From positions 1 through 15,133 of the forward strand of contig CAJMQX010000005.1 in the NCBI GenBank assembly GCA_905215635.1: a stretch of 15,133 bases of DNA. The letters are read 5' to 3'. The translations under genes were made by a program, and so were the position numbers. Positions within the stretch are counted from its first letter, which is position 1, and the number at the start of each line of letters is the position of its first letter. Source of the DNA: an uncultured bacterium. GTDB taxonomy: Bacteria > Bacillota_I > Bacilli_A > RF39 > UBA660. The notes under the pieces were generated by a model. It did not search any database and had not been told where the DNA came from. It saw nothing but the letters and a program-made list of their open reading frames with translations. This document shows, one piece after another, positions 1-6,801 of this stretch.

Positions 1-594
1 TTATATGTTATTTTTTAAATCTAAAATTACTCTTCTTAAAACATCATACAGTTTATTTATATTACTCTTAGATAATTCTACTAATTCTTTATATATCTTC
101 TCGGTATTATCTTCTTCTATATTATAAATATCATAATAAATATATTTAAGAATATATTCATTCTCTTTTAATTCATTATTACTTAAATACTTCTTAACAT
201 AACTATCCTTCTCTTTAAATAATCTACTAATATATTTATTATTATGTTTAATAATTTTATACTTAATATTACTCTTCTTTATATTATCTTTATCTTCTAG
301 TATTTCATCTGCTTCTTCAAACAATAAACTACTTCTCTTTATCACTTTACCATCATTATCTATAATTATTCCCATTACTTCTATTGAAGAAGTTAACAAA
401 AACATTTTATTATGTTTATCTAGACTATTTCTATCTATTATTACCTCATTATTTTTAATATTTAAATAATCTGTATTAGATATCTTATAAATAGGTATTC
501 TTTTAACATTAATAATCTTATCTTCCCTTTTCCATTCATAGAATTCATAATAACTATCATGAAAATTTAAAACAATATCATAGATATAATCCAT
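1..594 (-). CDS. DUF3603/UPF0736 (YjbA-like) protein
   Basis: The gene is complete: its stop codon is at bases 1-3 and its start is ATG 594, with AAAGGAG nine bases upstream. The 197-residue protein is soluble and acidic/basic mixed. Its N-terminus (IYDIVLNFHDSYYEFYEWKREDKI, then a IPIYKIS strand) and the RSSLLFEEADEIL segment near residue 88 resemble the DUF3603/UPF0736 family, whose Bacillus subtilis member is YjbA and begins with a similar LHDVWVNW ... EWRKED ... VPLLKVS. That family is common in Firmicutes and has no known function. The identification rests on memory of these motifs, so it is moderate. It overlaps the preceding gene by 17 bases. Confidence 0.62.
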   Translation of the reverse strand: MDYIYDIVLNFHDSYYEFYEWKREDKIINVKRIPIYKISNTDYLNIKNNEVIIDRNSLDKHNKMFLLTSSIEVMGIIIDNDGKVIKRSSLLFEEADEILEDKDNIKKSNIKYKIIKHNNKYISRLFKEKDSYVKKYLSNNELKENEYILKYIYYDIYNIEEDNTEKIYKELVELSKSNINKLYDVLRRVILDLKNNI

Positions 595-799
595 ATTTTT
601 TATCTCCTTTAATATACATTGCCATATTCATAATAATAAAACCTATTATTGTATAATAACACTCTATCCTTCCTGTTATAAAATTAACATATTCTAAGAA
701 ATTATACCCAGTATTAATTAAATTTAAATATAATATTATATATACAAATCCTAATGTCATTAATCCAAATCCACATAAAAAGAAAAAGATACGGGTCAT
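578..799 (-). CDS. Small two-helix membrane protein, function unknown
   Basis: The start is ATG 799 with AGGTGAG upstream; a GTG two codons earlier is inside the spacer. The 73-residue protein has two hydrophobic segments (about 4-28, and 48-62 with YTIIGFIIMNMAMYI) separated by a polar loop, and ends in a short basic tail (KGDKKYG). No family is recognised. Its first codons lie in the hairpin described at 789-838, and its stop overlaps the start of the next gene by 17 bases, so the two are probably translated from one message. Confidence 0.6.
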   Translation of the reverse strand: MTRIFFFLCGFGLMTLGFVYIILYLNLINTGYNFLEYVNFITGRIECYYTIIGFIIMNMAMYIKGDKKYGLYL

Positions 800-838
800 T
801 ACCACTCACCTATAATAGTGTATTCTAATTACCCGTAT
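789..838 (-). promoter_or_regulatory. GC-rich hairpin enclosing the start of the small membrane gene
   Basis: On the minus strand, ATACGGGT (831-838) and ACCCGTAT (789-796) are perfect complements, extended after one mismatch by ATTA/TAAT, giving 13-base arms around a 24-base loop. The loop holds the AGGTG ribosome site (807-811) of the next gene, and the start codon ATG (797-799) lies in the stem. Two runs of five T (783-787 and 777-781) follow. It could be the rmuC terminator, an attenuator, or a structure that limits translation of the gene at 799. Confidence 0.6.
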
Positions 839-842
839 TTTA

Positions 843-1904
843 TTATTCTAAATAATTATTATTATCTAATTTAACATCATTAATAGATTCAAATTTTTTA
901 GTTATTTTATCAGATGTTATATTTAAATTTTCTACATCTTTACTAACTGTATCTATACTTCTAGATAATTTATCCCAACGTTCTTTATATCTTTGAAACT
1001 CTATTCCTAATTTAATTAATTCTTCATGTACCACTTTAGCATATTTATCTCTTTCCATATTCTTAAGTAATAATTGTATTGTTGTAAGTGAAGATATCAA
1101 TGTTGTTGGTGATGTTATCCATACATTCTTTTTATATGCATACTCTACTAAATCGTTATGATACGCATTTATTTCAGCAAATATTGCTTCTGCTGGTAAA
1201 AACATAATTGCTTGATTAGAAGTAACTCCAGGTATAATATATTTACTACTAATAGCATCTATATGTTTTTTTACATCTATTTTAAATTGTTTTTCATATC
1301 CTTGTCTTTCTACTGCCGTTTTAGTTTTATCTACCATTAAACGATAATTCTCTAATGGAAATTTAGAATCTATTGCCACTGTTCCTAAAGGTTCAGGTGT
1401 AAATATTACTGCATCAGCAATAGTAGTATTAGGTAATGTATACTGTAGTTGATATATTCTTTGATTATTTTCTCCAAAAACACTAGATAGTATATGTTTT
1501 AAATTTACTTCTCCAAATATACCACGACTCTTTTTATCTGTTAAAATACTCTGAAGAGAAACAATATCTCCAGATAAACTATCAATCTTCTTTTGTGCTT
1601 CATCTATCTTAGATAGTCTTTCTAATACATTAGTAAATGTCTTATTAGTCTTATTAAAATTCTCTTCTAATCTTTCATTCATTTTATCATTAATAAGTAA
1701 TAATCTTCCTTCTACTTTATCTTGTAATTTTTCAAAATCTTCTGACATACTTTTAGATAAATCTGTTCTAAATGTAGATAATTCTCTAACTACTATACTC
1801 TCTACTTTACCAAGTCTTTCTACTAAAGAAGTATTTCCTCTAGCTAAAAGTATAATTAGTAATATTATTATTATTACTAGTAATCCTATTATTATATATT
1901 CCAT
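843..1904 (-). CDS. rmuC: RmuC-family DNA recombination protein
   Basis: The 353-residue protein begins with a membrane helix (3-20), followed by a long coiled coil (about 25-125), then the RmuC domain: SRGIFGEVNLKHIL near 126, VAIDSKFPLENY near 176-187, IMFLPAEAIFAEI, and NVWITSPTTLISSL, then a helical end. RmuC is thought to limit DNA rearrangements between inverted repeats and resembles nucleases of the PD-(D/E)XK class. The start is ATG 1904 with GGTGAT upstream. It is a little shorter than the E. coli protein, as is common in Firmicutes. The stop lies 4 bases before a GC-rich inverted repeat. Confidence 0.92.
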   Translation of the reverse strand: MEYIIIGLLVIIIILLIILLARGNTSLVERLGKVESIVVRELSTFRTDLSKSMSEDFEKLQDKVEGRLLLINDKMNERLEENFNKTNKTFTNVLERLSKIDEAQKKIDSLSGDIVSLQSILTDKKSRGIFGEVNLKHILSSVFGENNQRIYQLQYTLPNTTIADAVIFTPEPLGTVAIDSKFPLENYRLMVDKTKTAVERQGYEKQFKIDVKKHIDAISSKYIIPGVTSNQAIMFLPAEAIFAEINAYHNDLVEYAYKKNVWITSPTTLISSLTTIQLLLKNMERDKYAKVVHEELIKLGIEFQRYKERWDKLSRSIDTVSKDVENLNITSDKITKKFESINDVKLDNNNYLE

Positions 1905-1920
1905 CTTATCACCATATATA

Positions 1921-1926
1921 ATTATA
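1921..1926 (-). promoter_or_regulatory. Candidate -10 element of rmuC
   Basis: A perfect TATAAT lies on the minus strand 16 bases before the rmuC ATG, in the gap after the rhodanese stop. The -35 region 17 bases upstream (TTTTAA) is a poor match. The predicted start leaves a short leader containing GGTGATAAG, the ribosome site. Confidence 0.4.
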
Positions 1927-1959
1927 CAATAATTTTACCTATTTTAAAAGTTTCCTCAT

Positions 1960-2253
1960 CTACTTTACAGAAATATTATTCTTAATATCAAGATATCCTT
2001 CTTTTATATAATAAGTATGATATCCAAATAAGTTTAATCTATTGCTAATCTCCATACTTTGTTTACCATAATCACAATATAAATAATATATTTCATTCTT
2101 TTTAAGATATATTGAATAATTAGATAATAAACTATAATATGGTATATTTATTGCTCCATTTATATGTCCCATATTATATGTATAATTGTCTCTAATATCT
2201 ATTATTTTAGGATTATTAATCTTACTAAGTTCTTTTATACTAATTTCATTCAT
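1960..2253 (-). CDS. Single-domain rhodanese-like sulfurtransferase
   Basis: The start is ATG 2253 with AGGTGAT upstream; an in-frame ATG five codons earlier overlaps that ribosome site. The 97-residue protein is one rhodanese domain: IIDIRDNYTYNMGHINGAINIPY (with IDIRD near 18-22 and GHINGAINIP at 29-38), and the active loop YCDYGKQS with the catalytic C60. Such small rhodaneses (GlpE/PspE-like) move sulfur via a cysteine persulfide in the cytosol. There is no signal peptide. It lies alone between a terminator and the rmuC promoter, and is not obviously linked to the T4SS. Confidence 0.88.
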   Translation of the reverse strand: MNEISIKELSKINNPKIIDIRDNYTYNMGHINGAINIPYYSLLSNYSIYLKKNEIYYLYCDYGKQSMEISNRLNLFGYHTYYIKEGYLDIKNNISVK

Positions 2254-2271
2254 AATATCACCTATCATAGT

Positions 2272-2300
2272 ATATTAATAATTCTTACTTCTGATAAGTT
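2272..2300 (-). promoter_or_regulatory. Possible promoter of the rhodanese gene
   Basis: TATACT lies about 15 bases before the ATG at 2253, with TTATCA 17 bases upstream of it. The match is fair, but the predicted start would fall very near the ribosome site, leaving almost no leader. This is a weak candidate in strongly AT-rich DNA. Confidence 0.3.
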
Positions 2301-2309
2301 ATAATAACT

Positions 2310-2345
2310 AAAAAAAATCATAAGAAGTTATATTTTTATCACTTC
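2310..2345 (-). terminator. Intrinsic terminator after the FNT gene
   Basis: Reading the minus strand, GAAGTGATA (2337-2345) and TATAACTTC (2324-2332) form a 9-bp stem with one mismatch around a TTTT/AAAA loop, followed after six bases by eight T residues (2310-2317). It starts one base past the FNT stop codon. The weak stem and the gap before the U-tract lower confidence. Confidence 0.5.
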
Positions 2346-2346
2346 A

Positions 2347-3078
2347 CTATGATTCTTCCCTTAAATACCATATACTTATTCCTAAGAAACATCCTCCTAT
2401 GATATTTCCTATTGTAACTGGCAATAAATTATTTATAATTAATTTGCTAATAGTCAAACTATTATCAAGCATATACCCTATTCCAAGATAAAACATATTA
2501 GCTATACTATGTTCAAAAGATAATACTACAAACATAAATATTGGTATAAATATTACTAGTATTTTTTCTCCAACATTCTTTACTGTTGAAGCTAGATAAA
2601 CAGCTATACACACTAAGAAATTACATAATACTCCTAATATAATACATTCACTAAAAGTATAATTAACCTTTGTATTAGCAATTTTAATAAAACTATCACT
2701 AAGTATATCTCTAATAGGAGTATTATATATAAGTATTGTAATTATCAAAGCTCCTATTAAATTACCTATATATACTAATAATAGATTTTTAATTACCTGT
2801 TTAAATGTTACCTTTTTATCTAATAATGGTATTATTAATAACGAATTTCCTGTAAATAATTCTGTTTTAAATAATATAACTAATATAAGTCCTATTGGAA
2901 ACACTATTCCAGATAATATTTTAGCTATACTATTATTATCTACCTTATAAGATACCATCGTAGATAATAATCCAGCTAAAGAAATAAACATTCCTGCATA
3001 TATAGCTAAAATCAAGGTCTTAATAAATTTATTATTAATTTTTCCTTTAGCTATTTCTATATAATTACTTATATTCAT
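2347..3078 (-). CDS. Formate/nitrite transporter (FNT) family channel
   Basis: The 243-residue protein has six membrane helices and FNT family signatures: KTELFTGN at 71-78, the LSFEHSIANMF motif at 187-196 with the central H190, and LPVTIGNIIGG near the last helix. FNT proteins form pentameric channels for formate, nitrite or hydrosulfide; the substrate cannot be told from sequence alone. The start is ATG 3078, five bases after the virD4 stop, with only a weak ribosome site (AAGATAA), so translation may depend on coupling to virD4. A terminator follows just after its stop. Sharing a transcript with virD4 is unexpected and may be a chance of chromosome arrangement. Confidence 0.88.
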   Translation of the reverse strand: MNISNYIEIAKGKINNKFIKTLILAIYAGMFISLAGLLSTMVSYKVDNNSIAKILSGIVFPIGLILVILFKTELFTGNSLLIIPLLDKKVTFKQVIKNLLLVYIGNLIGALIITILIYNTPIRDILSDSFIKIANTKVNYTFSECIILGVLCNFLVCIAVYLASTVKNVGEKILVIFIPIFMFVVLSFEHSIANMFYLGIGYMLDNSLTISKLIINNLLPVTIGNIIGGCFLGISIWYLREES

Positions 3079-3083
3079 TTATC

Positions 3084-5354
3084 TTATTCATCTGAAAAGA
3101 AATCATCAAAGAAATTATCATCATCGTCATCTTCTACTTTTGCTTTATTAGTATTAGATAATTCTGATATATTTATTGTCTTATTCTCATCAGCTACTTC
3201 TTTCTTCTCTTCTTTATTAGCTGGTATTATTTCTTGTACATTACTCATATCTATAGTTTTTCTTTTATCTTCTTCAGCATTAAGTATATTAATATTGTTA
3301 ATCTTATCAGGAATTATTTCTTCTCTAGGTTTAACTATTTCTACATCATCAGTACTATTTTCGGTAATAGTAGGTATAGTCTTATCCTTCTCTTTTTCCT
3401 GTTTTTCTTTTTCTATTCTTTCTTCTTCTTCAAGTTCTGCTATTTTAGCATCTATTCTTTTTACTAAGTCATCTACATTAAAGCCTCCTTGAGATGCTTC
3501 AGATTGATGATTAGCAAATGGGTTATTCATTGCAAATGGATTGTTACCAAACATTGGTCCTGCACCCATTCCCATCATTGGATTAGCATTAAATGAGTTT
3601 GGCATTCCTCCTGTATTAGTACTACTACTATTACCCATCATTTCTGCCATTTTCTTCTTTTTCATATCTTTAACAAATTCTCTTATATCAAATAGTTGAA
3701 CTTGTTGTCTAGGTCTTTCTGGATAAGTAGCTTTATCATAAGTTCTACCCCAATCCATCTTCCAGTTTGGTACTAATTTAGTCTTGAATGGCATCGTTCT
3801 TAAACGTAAACTAATTGTTTCATATTGTTGTAATCTTTGTAAATCACTAACTGTAACTAATGGTGTTGAAGCTGTTTTATCTTTATCTTTAGATTTAACT
3901 TCTCCACATAATTTAGACAATTCTTCCAATGCCCCAAGTTCACTACTAATTAAATATGTTATATTACAGTTACCCTTAATTGTTTCTGCGTTTTCTTTTC
4001 CATATACTTGTGTAAGCTGAGCATAGTTCTGAATAATAAAGGTAAATCTAATTAATCTAGAACGGGCTGCTGTTACCATTGTAGTAACATCTTTAAGTGG
4101 TGGCATATTTGCAAACTCATCTAGAATAAAGTTTGTTCTATAAGGTAACTTTCCACCTGACTCTTGAGCTACATCAATTAAAGTTTCATAACATTGTTTA
4201 ATAAATATAGTAGCAAGTGGATGTAGTGTCTTTTTTTCATCTTGTACAATCATAAATACAGCAGTCTTTTGTCTACCTATCTCTTTCATATCAAAATCAC
4301 TATGACATAACATTTCTGATAAATTATCACGTGATGCAAATAATTTTATTTTTTGTTTAAATGTTGCTAATACACCTTGCTTAGTATCTTCTGCAGTAAA
4401 TACTACTCCTGAAGCATTAACATAAGCAGGTCTAGAAGGATCTTTTGCATTAAAGTATTCTTTAATATAATTATTATTAGGTCCTCCAAACTTTTCCTCT
4501 CCTAAACTAGACATAAGGTTAATACTATTAAGATTAATTTGTTCTTCTTTAGCATCTTCAAATAATCCTAATGCAAGTCCAGTAAAATAATCTGCTGCTG
4601 ATTTCTCCCAGAATGGATCATTACTACTTTTTTCTTCATACAATATATTTAATGCTAAATCATCTAATAGTTCTATTGCCTTATCATTATCTCCTTCTTT
4701 ATATAGTTTATAAGGAAGAGCCATTGGATTCCAACCATTACCATGTTGTGGATTACGAAAATTAAGAAGAACTATATTATATCCTCTTTCTCTTAACATA
4801 TTACCAGTATTTTCATATATTTCTCCCTTAGGATCGGTAATAATCATTGATTCACCTTTTTTAGCTAAGCTTTGAACCATTGGAAATACTACTGCTTGAG
4901 TCTTACCACTACCAGTAGCACCGATTACTATATTATGAGCTTCACCATCATCAACCCACATTGTCTTACCATCATTAATAACAACAAGTCCTGCGGCATC
5001 TGCTGTATAGGCTGTTGGATCTACTTTCTTAAGTTGTTTTTCTATTTCGCTCTTTTTAGCCCATCTAGAATAACCATTATTTTTCTTACCACCAATACTA
5101 AATCCAAATCCGGATTCACGATCAAAAATATAAGAATTAACTGCAGTAAATACCCCAATTAATGCTAATATAAATAATACTAAAGTAGCAGCTATATACT
5201 TTCCAGTAAAAGCTTTAAAAGGTAATATTCCATAAAAATGTCCTTCCGTTGCTAATGTTGATAAATTAAGTACTGCTATTGCACATAAATACAAAAGTAA
5301 TACACAAAAACATATAAATATTATCCAGTCTTTAGAATCTGCTCTAAATTTCAT
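3084..5354 (-). CDS. virD4: VirD4/TraG-family T4SS coupling ATPase
   Basis: This 756-residue protein is a coupling protein, the membrane ATPase that brings substrates to the T4SS channel. Two N-terminal helices (about 10-30 and 54-74) anchor it. The ATPase domain has Walker A GATGSGKT at 145-152, TDPKGE at 173-178, Walker B NFILDEFANMP at 408-418, and the TraG/VirD4 motif FIIQNYAQL at 439-447. All core motifs are intact. After residue 565 comes a Met/Asn/Gly-rich stretch with NNPFAMNNPFANH, a short coiled coil (about 627-655), and a long charged tail ending in a run of Asp and Phe; this end looks disordered and acidic and may be a substrate- or partner-binding tail. The start is ATG 5354 with AGAGGTGG upstream. 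It has its own promoter and is followed 5 bases later by a transporter gene. Confidence 0.95.
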   Translation of the reverse strand: MKFRADSKDWIIFICFCVLLLYLCAIAVLNLSTLATEGHFYGILPFKAFTGKYIAATLVLFILALIGVFTAVNSYIFDRESGFGFSIGGKKNNGYSRWAKKSEIEKQLKKVDPTAYTADAAGLVVINDGKTMWVDDGEAHNIVIGATGSGKTQAVVFPMVQSLAKKGESMIITDPKGEIYENTGNMLRERGYNIVLLNFRNPQHGNGWNPMALPYKLYKEGDNDKAIELLDDLALNILYEEKSSNDPFWEKSAADYFTGLALGLFEDAKEEQINLNSINLMSSLGEEKFGGPNNNYIKEYFNAKDPSRPAYVNASGVVFTAEDTKQGVLATFKQKIKLFASRDNLSEMLCHSDFDMKEIGRQKTAVFMIVQDEKKTLHPLATIFIKQCYETLIDVAQESGGKLPYRTNFILDEFANMPPLKDVTTMVTAARSRLIRFTFIIQNYAQLTQVYGKENAETIKGNCNITYLISSELGALEELSKLCGEVKSKDKDKTASTPLVTVSDLQRLQQYETISLRLRTMPFKTKLVPNWKMDWGRTYDKATYPERPRQQVQLFDIREFVKDMKKKKMAEMMGNSSSTNTGGMPNSFNANPMMGMGAGPMFGNNPFAMNNPFANHQSEASQGGFNVDDLVKRIDAKIAELEEEERIEKEKQEKEKDKTIPTITENSTDDVEIVKPREEIIPDKINNINILNAEEDKRKTIDMSNVQEIIPANKEEKKEVADENKTINISELSNTNKAKVEDDDDDNFFDDFFSDE

Positions 5355-5378
5355 CTAATCCACCTCTTTCACTATAAA

Positions 5379-5407
5379 ATTATAGCATATCATTAACAAA
5401 CTATCAA
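5379..5407 (-). promoter_or_regulatory. Strong sigma-A-type promoter of virD4
   Basis: On the minus strand, -35 TTGATA (5402-5407), a spacer of exactly 17 bases, and -10 TATAAT (5379-5384) lie in the gap before virD4. TG with one base before TATAAT also makes it an extended -10. Transcription would start near 5372, giving a leader of about 18 bases that holds the ribosome site AGAGGTGG. This is the best promoter match in the window. Confidence 0.8.
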
Positions 5408-5409
5408 GA

Positions 5410-6132
5410 TTATTCAATATCATCATCTTTATTATTCATCTTATTAATTAACACATATCCTATTAGAAGTATTACTAATATTATTCCTAAAAATATATAA
5501 AAAGCATAATCTTTCCTATTATTCTTACTATTATTATCTTTATTATTATCTTTGCTATTATCAATCACATTATCTTTATTATCACTATTATCTAATACTA
5601 AGTTTATCCCTTCAGTACTATCTTTATCTACTACCCATGTATATATATTTCCATTAATCTTATCTGCATTATTATTAACTGCTTTTAATGTTGTCTCTAT
5701 ATTAATTTCTATTCTAGATAATGTAGGATATTTATCAAAACATAAATTATCATTACTAGTAGATATTACTAATGTATTATCTACTTTCTTTATCGTAGCC
5801 ATCTTATAACAATTAGCTATCGCTGTTGAATTACTACTATTATTAATACTAAAATCATGATTAAAAATTAATTTATTTCCTGATAATTGATAATTGTATG
5901 TTGTATAGTTATTAGTACTACTATCTAAAGAATCATCTCCAATATTTTGATAATCATCTATATCTACTGGTATTTGCCATTTATTATTAAATAGTTCCAT
6001 TTCACTACTATTACTTCCATTTAATATAACTTCTTCTTTATAAGTATTATCATCTATTGTCAAATTATATTGACATGTACATCCTGTTAACAATATTGTT
6101 CCTATTAATATAAATAATATTTTCTTTTTCAT
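5410..6132 (-). CDS. Predicted lipoprotein with a C-terminal membrane helix
   Basis: The start is ATG 6132 with GAGGGG close upstream. The first 18 residues are a lipoprotein signal peptide with lipobox LTGC, giving lipidation at C18; C20 follows. The extracytoplasmic part (20-180) is Asn/Ser-rich, looks beta-rich, and has two further Cys (108 and 131) that could pair. A low-complexity Asp/Asn/Lys stretch (about 182-207) leads to a second membrane anchor at about 209-230 and an acidic cytoplasmic end. A lipid anchor at one end and a membrane helix at the other is unusual. As the last gene of the operon, it may be a surface-exposed or periplasm-like component of the T4SS. No known family was recognised. 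Confidence 0.7.
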   Translation of the reverse strand: MKKKILFILIGTILLTGCTCQYNLTIDDNTYKEEVILNGSNSSEMELFNNKWQIPVDIDDYQNIGDDSLDSSTNNYTTYNYQLSGNKLIFNHDFSINNSSNSTAIANCYKMATIKKVDNTLVISTSNDNLCFDKYPTLSRIEINIETTLKAVNNNADKINGNIYTWVVDKDSTEGINLVLDNSDNKDNVIDNSKDNNKDNNSKNNRKDYAFYIFLGIILVILLIGYVLINKMNNKDDDIE

Positions 6133-6145
6133 ATTCCCCTCATTA

Positions 6146-6550
6146 TTATCTACTTCTTTTATTCTTACTATTAACTACTTTTATAGTCTTAATTATAGCA
6201 TTCTTTATTTTATCAGAAGTATCTTGATCTAATTCATAATTTATCTTTTCATAATTATTATATCCATTAGTTCTAATAGTCTTTATTTCTTCTAATTCTT
6301 TCTTAGCTATTGTATTAATTAAAGCTCCTACTCCTAAAGTAAGGGCACTAACCATCTCTATAACAGGCCCTTCAAAATCAAAAGGTGATAATACCGATCC
6401 GATAAACACGGGCATTCCAAAGTTTGTAAGTGATTTTCCTACTTTTCCCAAGGTAGTAAAAGTCTTCTCTTTTTTATCTAATTTTTCTTTTAATTTATTA
6501 ACTTCTTCTCTATTTTCTTCTATTATTATTGTATCTGGAAACTCTCCCAT
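6146..6550 (-). CDS. Small membrane protein of unknown function in T4SS operon
   Basis: The start is ATG 6550 with GAGGTGAT upstream, directly after the stop of the DUF1292 gene. The 134-residue product has an acidic and basic N-terminal helix (about 10-30, likely coiled coil), two moderately hydrophobic segments (about 40-55 and 62-82, including GMPVFIGSVLSPF and MVSALTLGVGALINTIA), and a charged C-terminal half ending in KNKRSR. This suggests a membrane hairpin with both ends in the cytoplasm. No signal peptide or known domain is recognised. Tight spacing on both sides makes it part of the T4SS operon; function unknown. Confidence 0.65.
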   Translation of the reverse strand: MGEFPDTIIIEENREEVNKLKEKLDKKEKTFTTLGKVGKSLTNFGMPVFIGSVLSPFDFEGPVIEMVSALTLGVGALINTIAKKELEEIKTIRTNGYNNYEKINYELDQDTSDKIKNAIIKTIKVVNSKNKRSR

Positions 6551-6563
6551 ATTATCACCTCTA

Positions 6564-6791
6564 CTAACATTCTTTTAAAGCATTATAAAAGTCTAATACC
6601 ATTTCTTTTTCATCACTAGGTATTGATACTAAGTTATTATCTTCATCTATTTCATAAATTAATACCAATTCTTTATCACTATCTATATTATCATCATAAG
6701 AACACATTATATATCTTTTACTAAGTTCTTCTATTTCAAATCCTCCAAGTATTGTAACTTCTACTTCTTTCCCATTAATTATCTTTTTCAT
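6564..6791 (-). CDS. DUF1292-family small acidic protein
   Basis: The start is ATG 6791 with AAGGAG and a six-base spacer; the GTG ten codons earlier has no ribosome site. The 75-residue protein is acidic and soluble, with the DUF1292 pattern: an N-terminal KEVEVTILGGFEI strand, then YIMCSYD, a central LVLIYEIDEDNNLVSIP, and a helical end (EKEMVLDFYNALKE). DUF1292 proteins (YrzB-like) are common in Firmicutes and have no established function. It begins 10 bases after the SpoIID-NlpC/P60 gene and its own stop is followed by the ribosome site of the next gene, so it is cotranscribed with the T4SS. Whether it serves the machine is unknown. Confidence 0.72.
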   Translation of the reverse strand: MKKIINGKEVEVTILGGFEIEELSKRYIMCSYDDNIDSDKELVLIYEIDEDNNLVSIPSDEKEMVLDFYNALKEC

Positions 6792-6801
6792 AAGTATCTC
6801 C

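Noticed and set aside
2297..2309. Palindrome AGTTAT-A-ATAACT upstream of the rhodanese gene as an operator
   Set aside because: Made only of common AT-rich words beside the terminator U-tract; nothing else supports a binding site.
3234..5162. Several plus-strand open frames inside the virD4 region (for example 3234-3467, 3784-4020, 4872-5162)
   Set aside because: They lie antisense to a full-length ATPase with intact motifs, and have biased composition and no ribosome sites.
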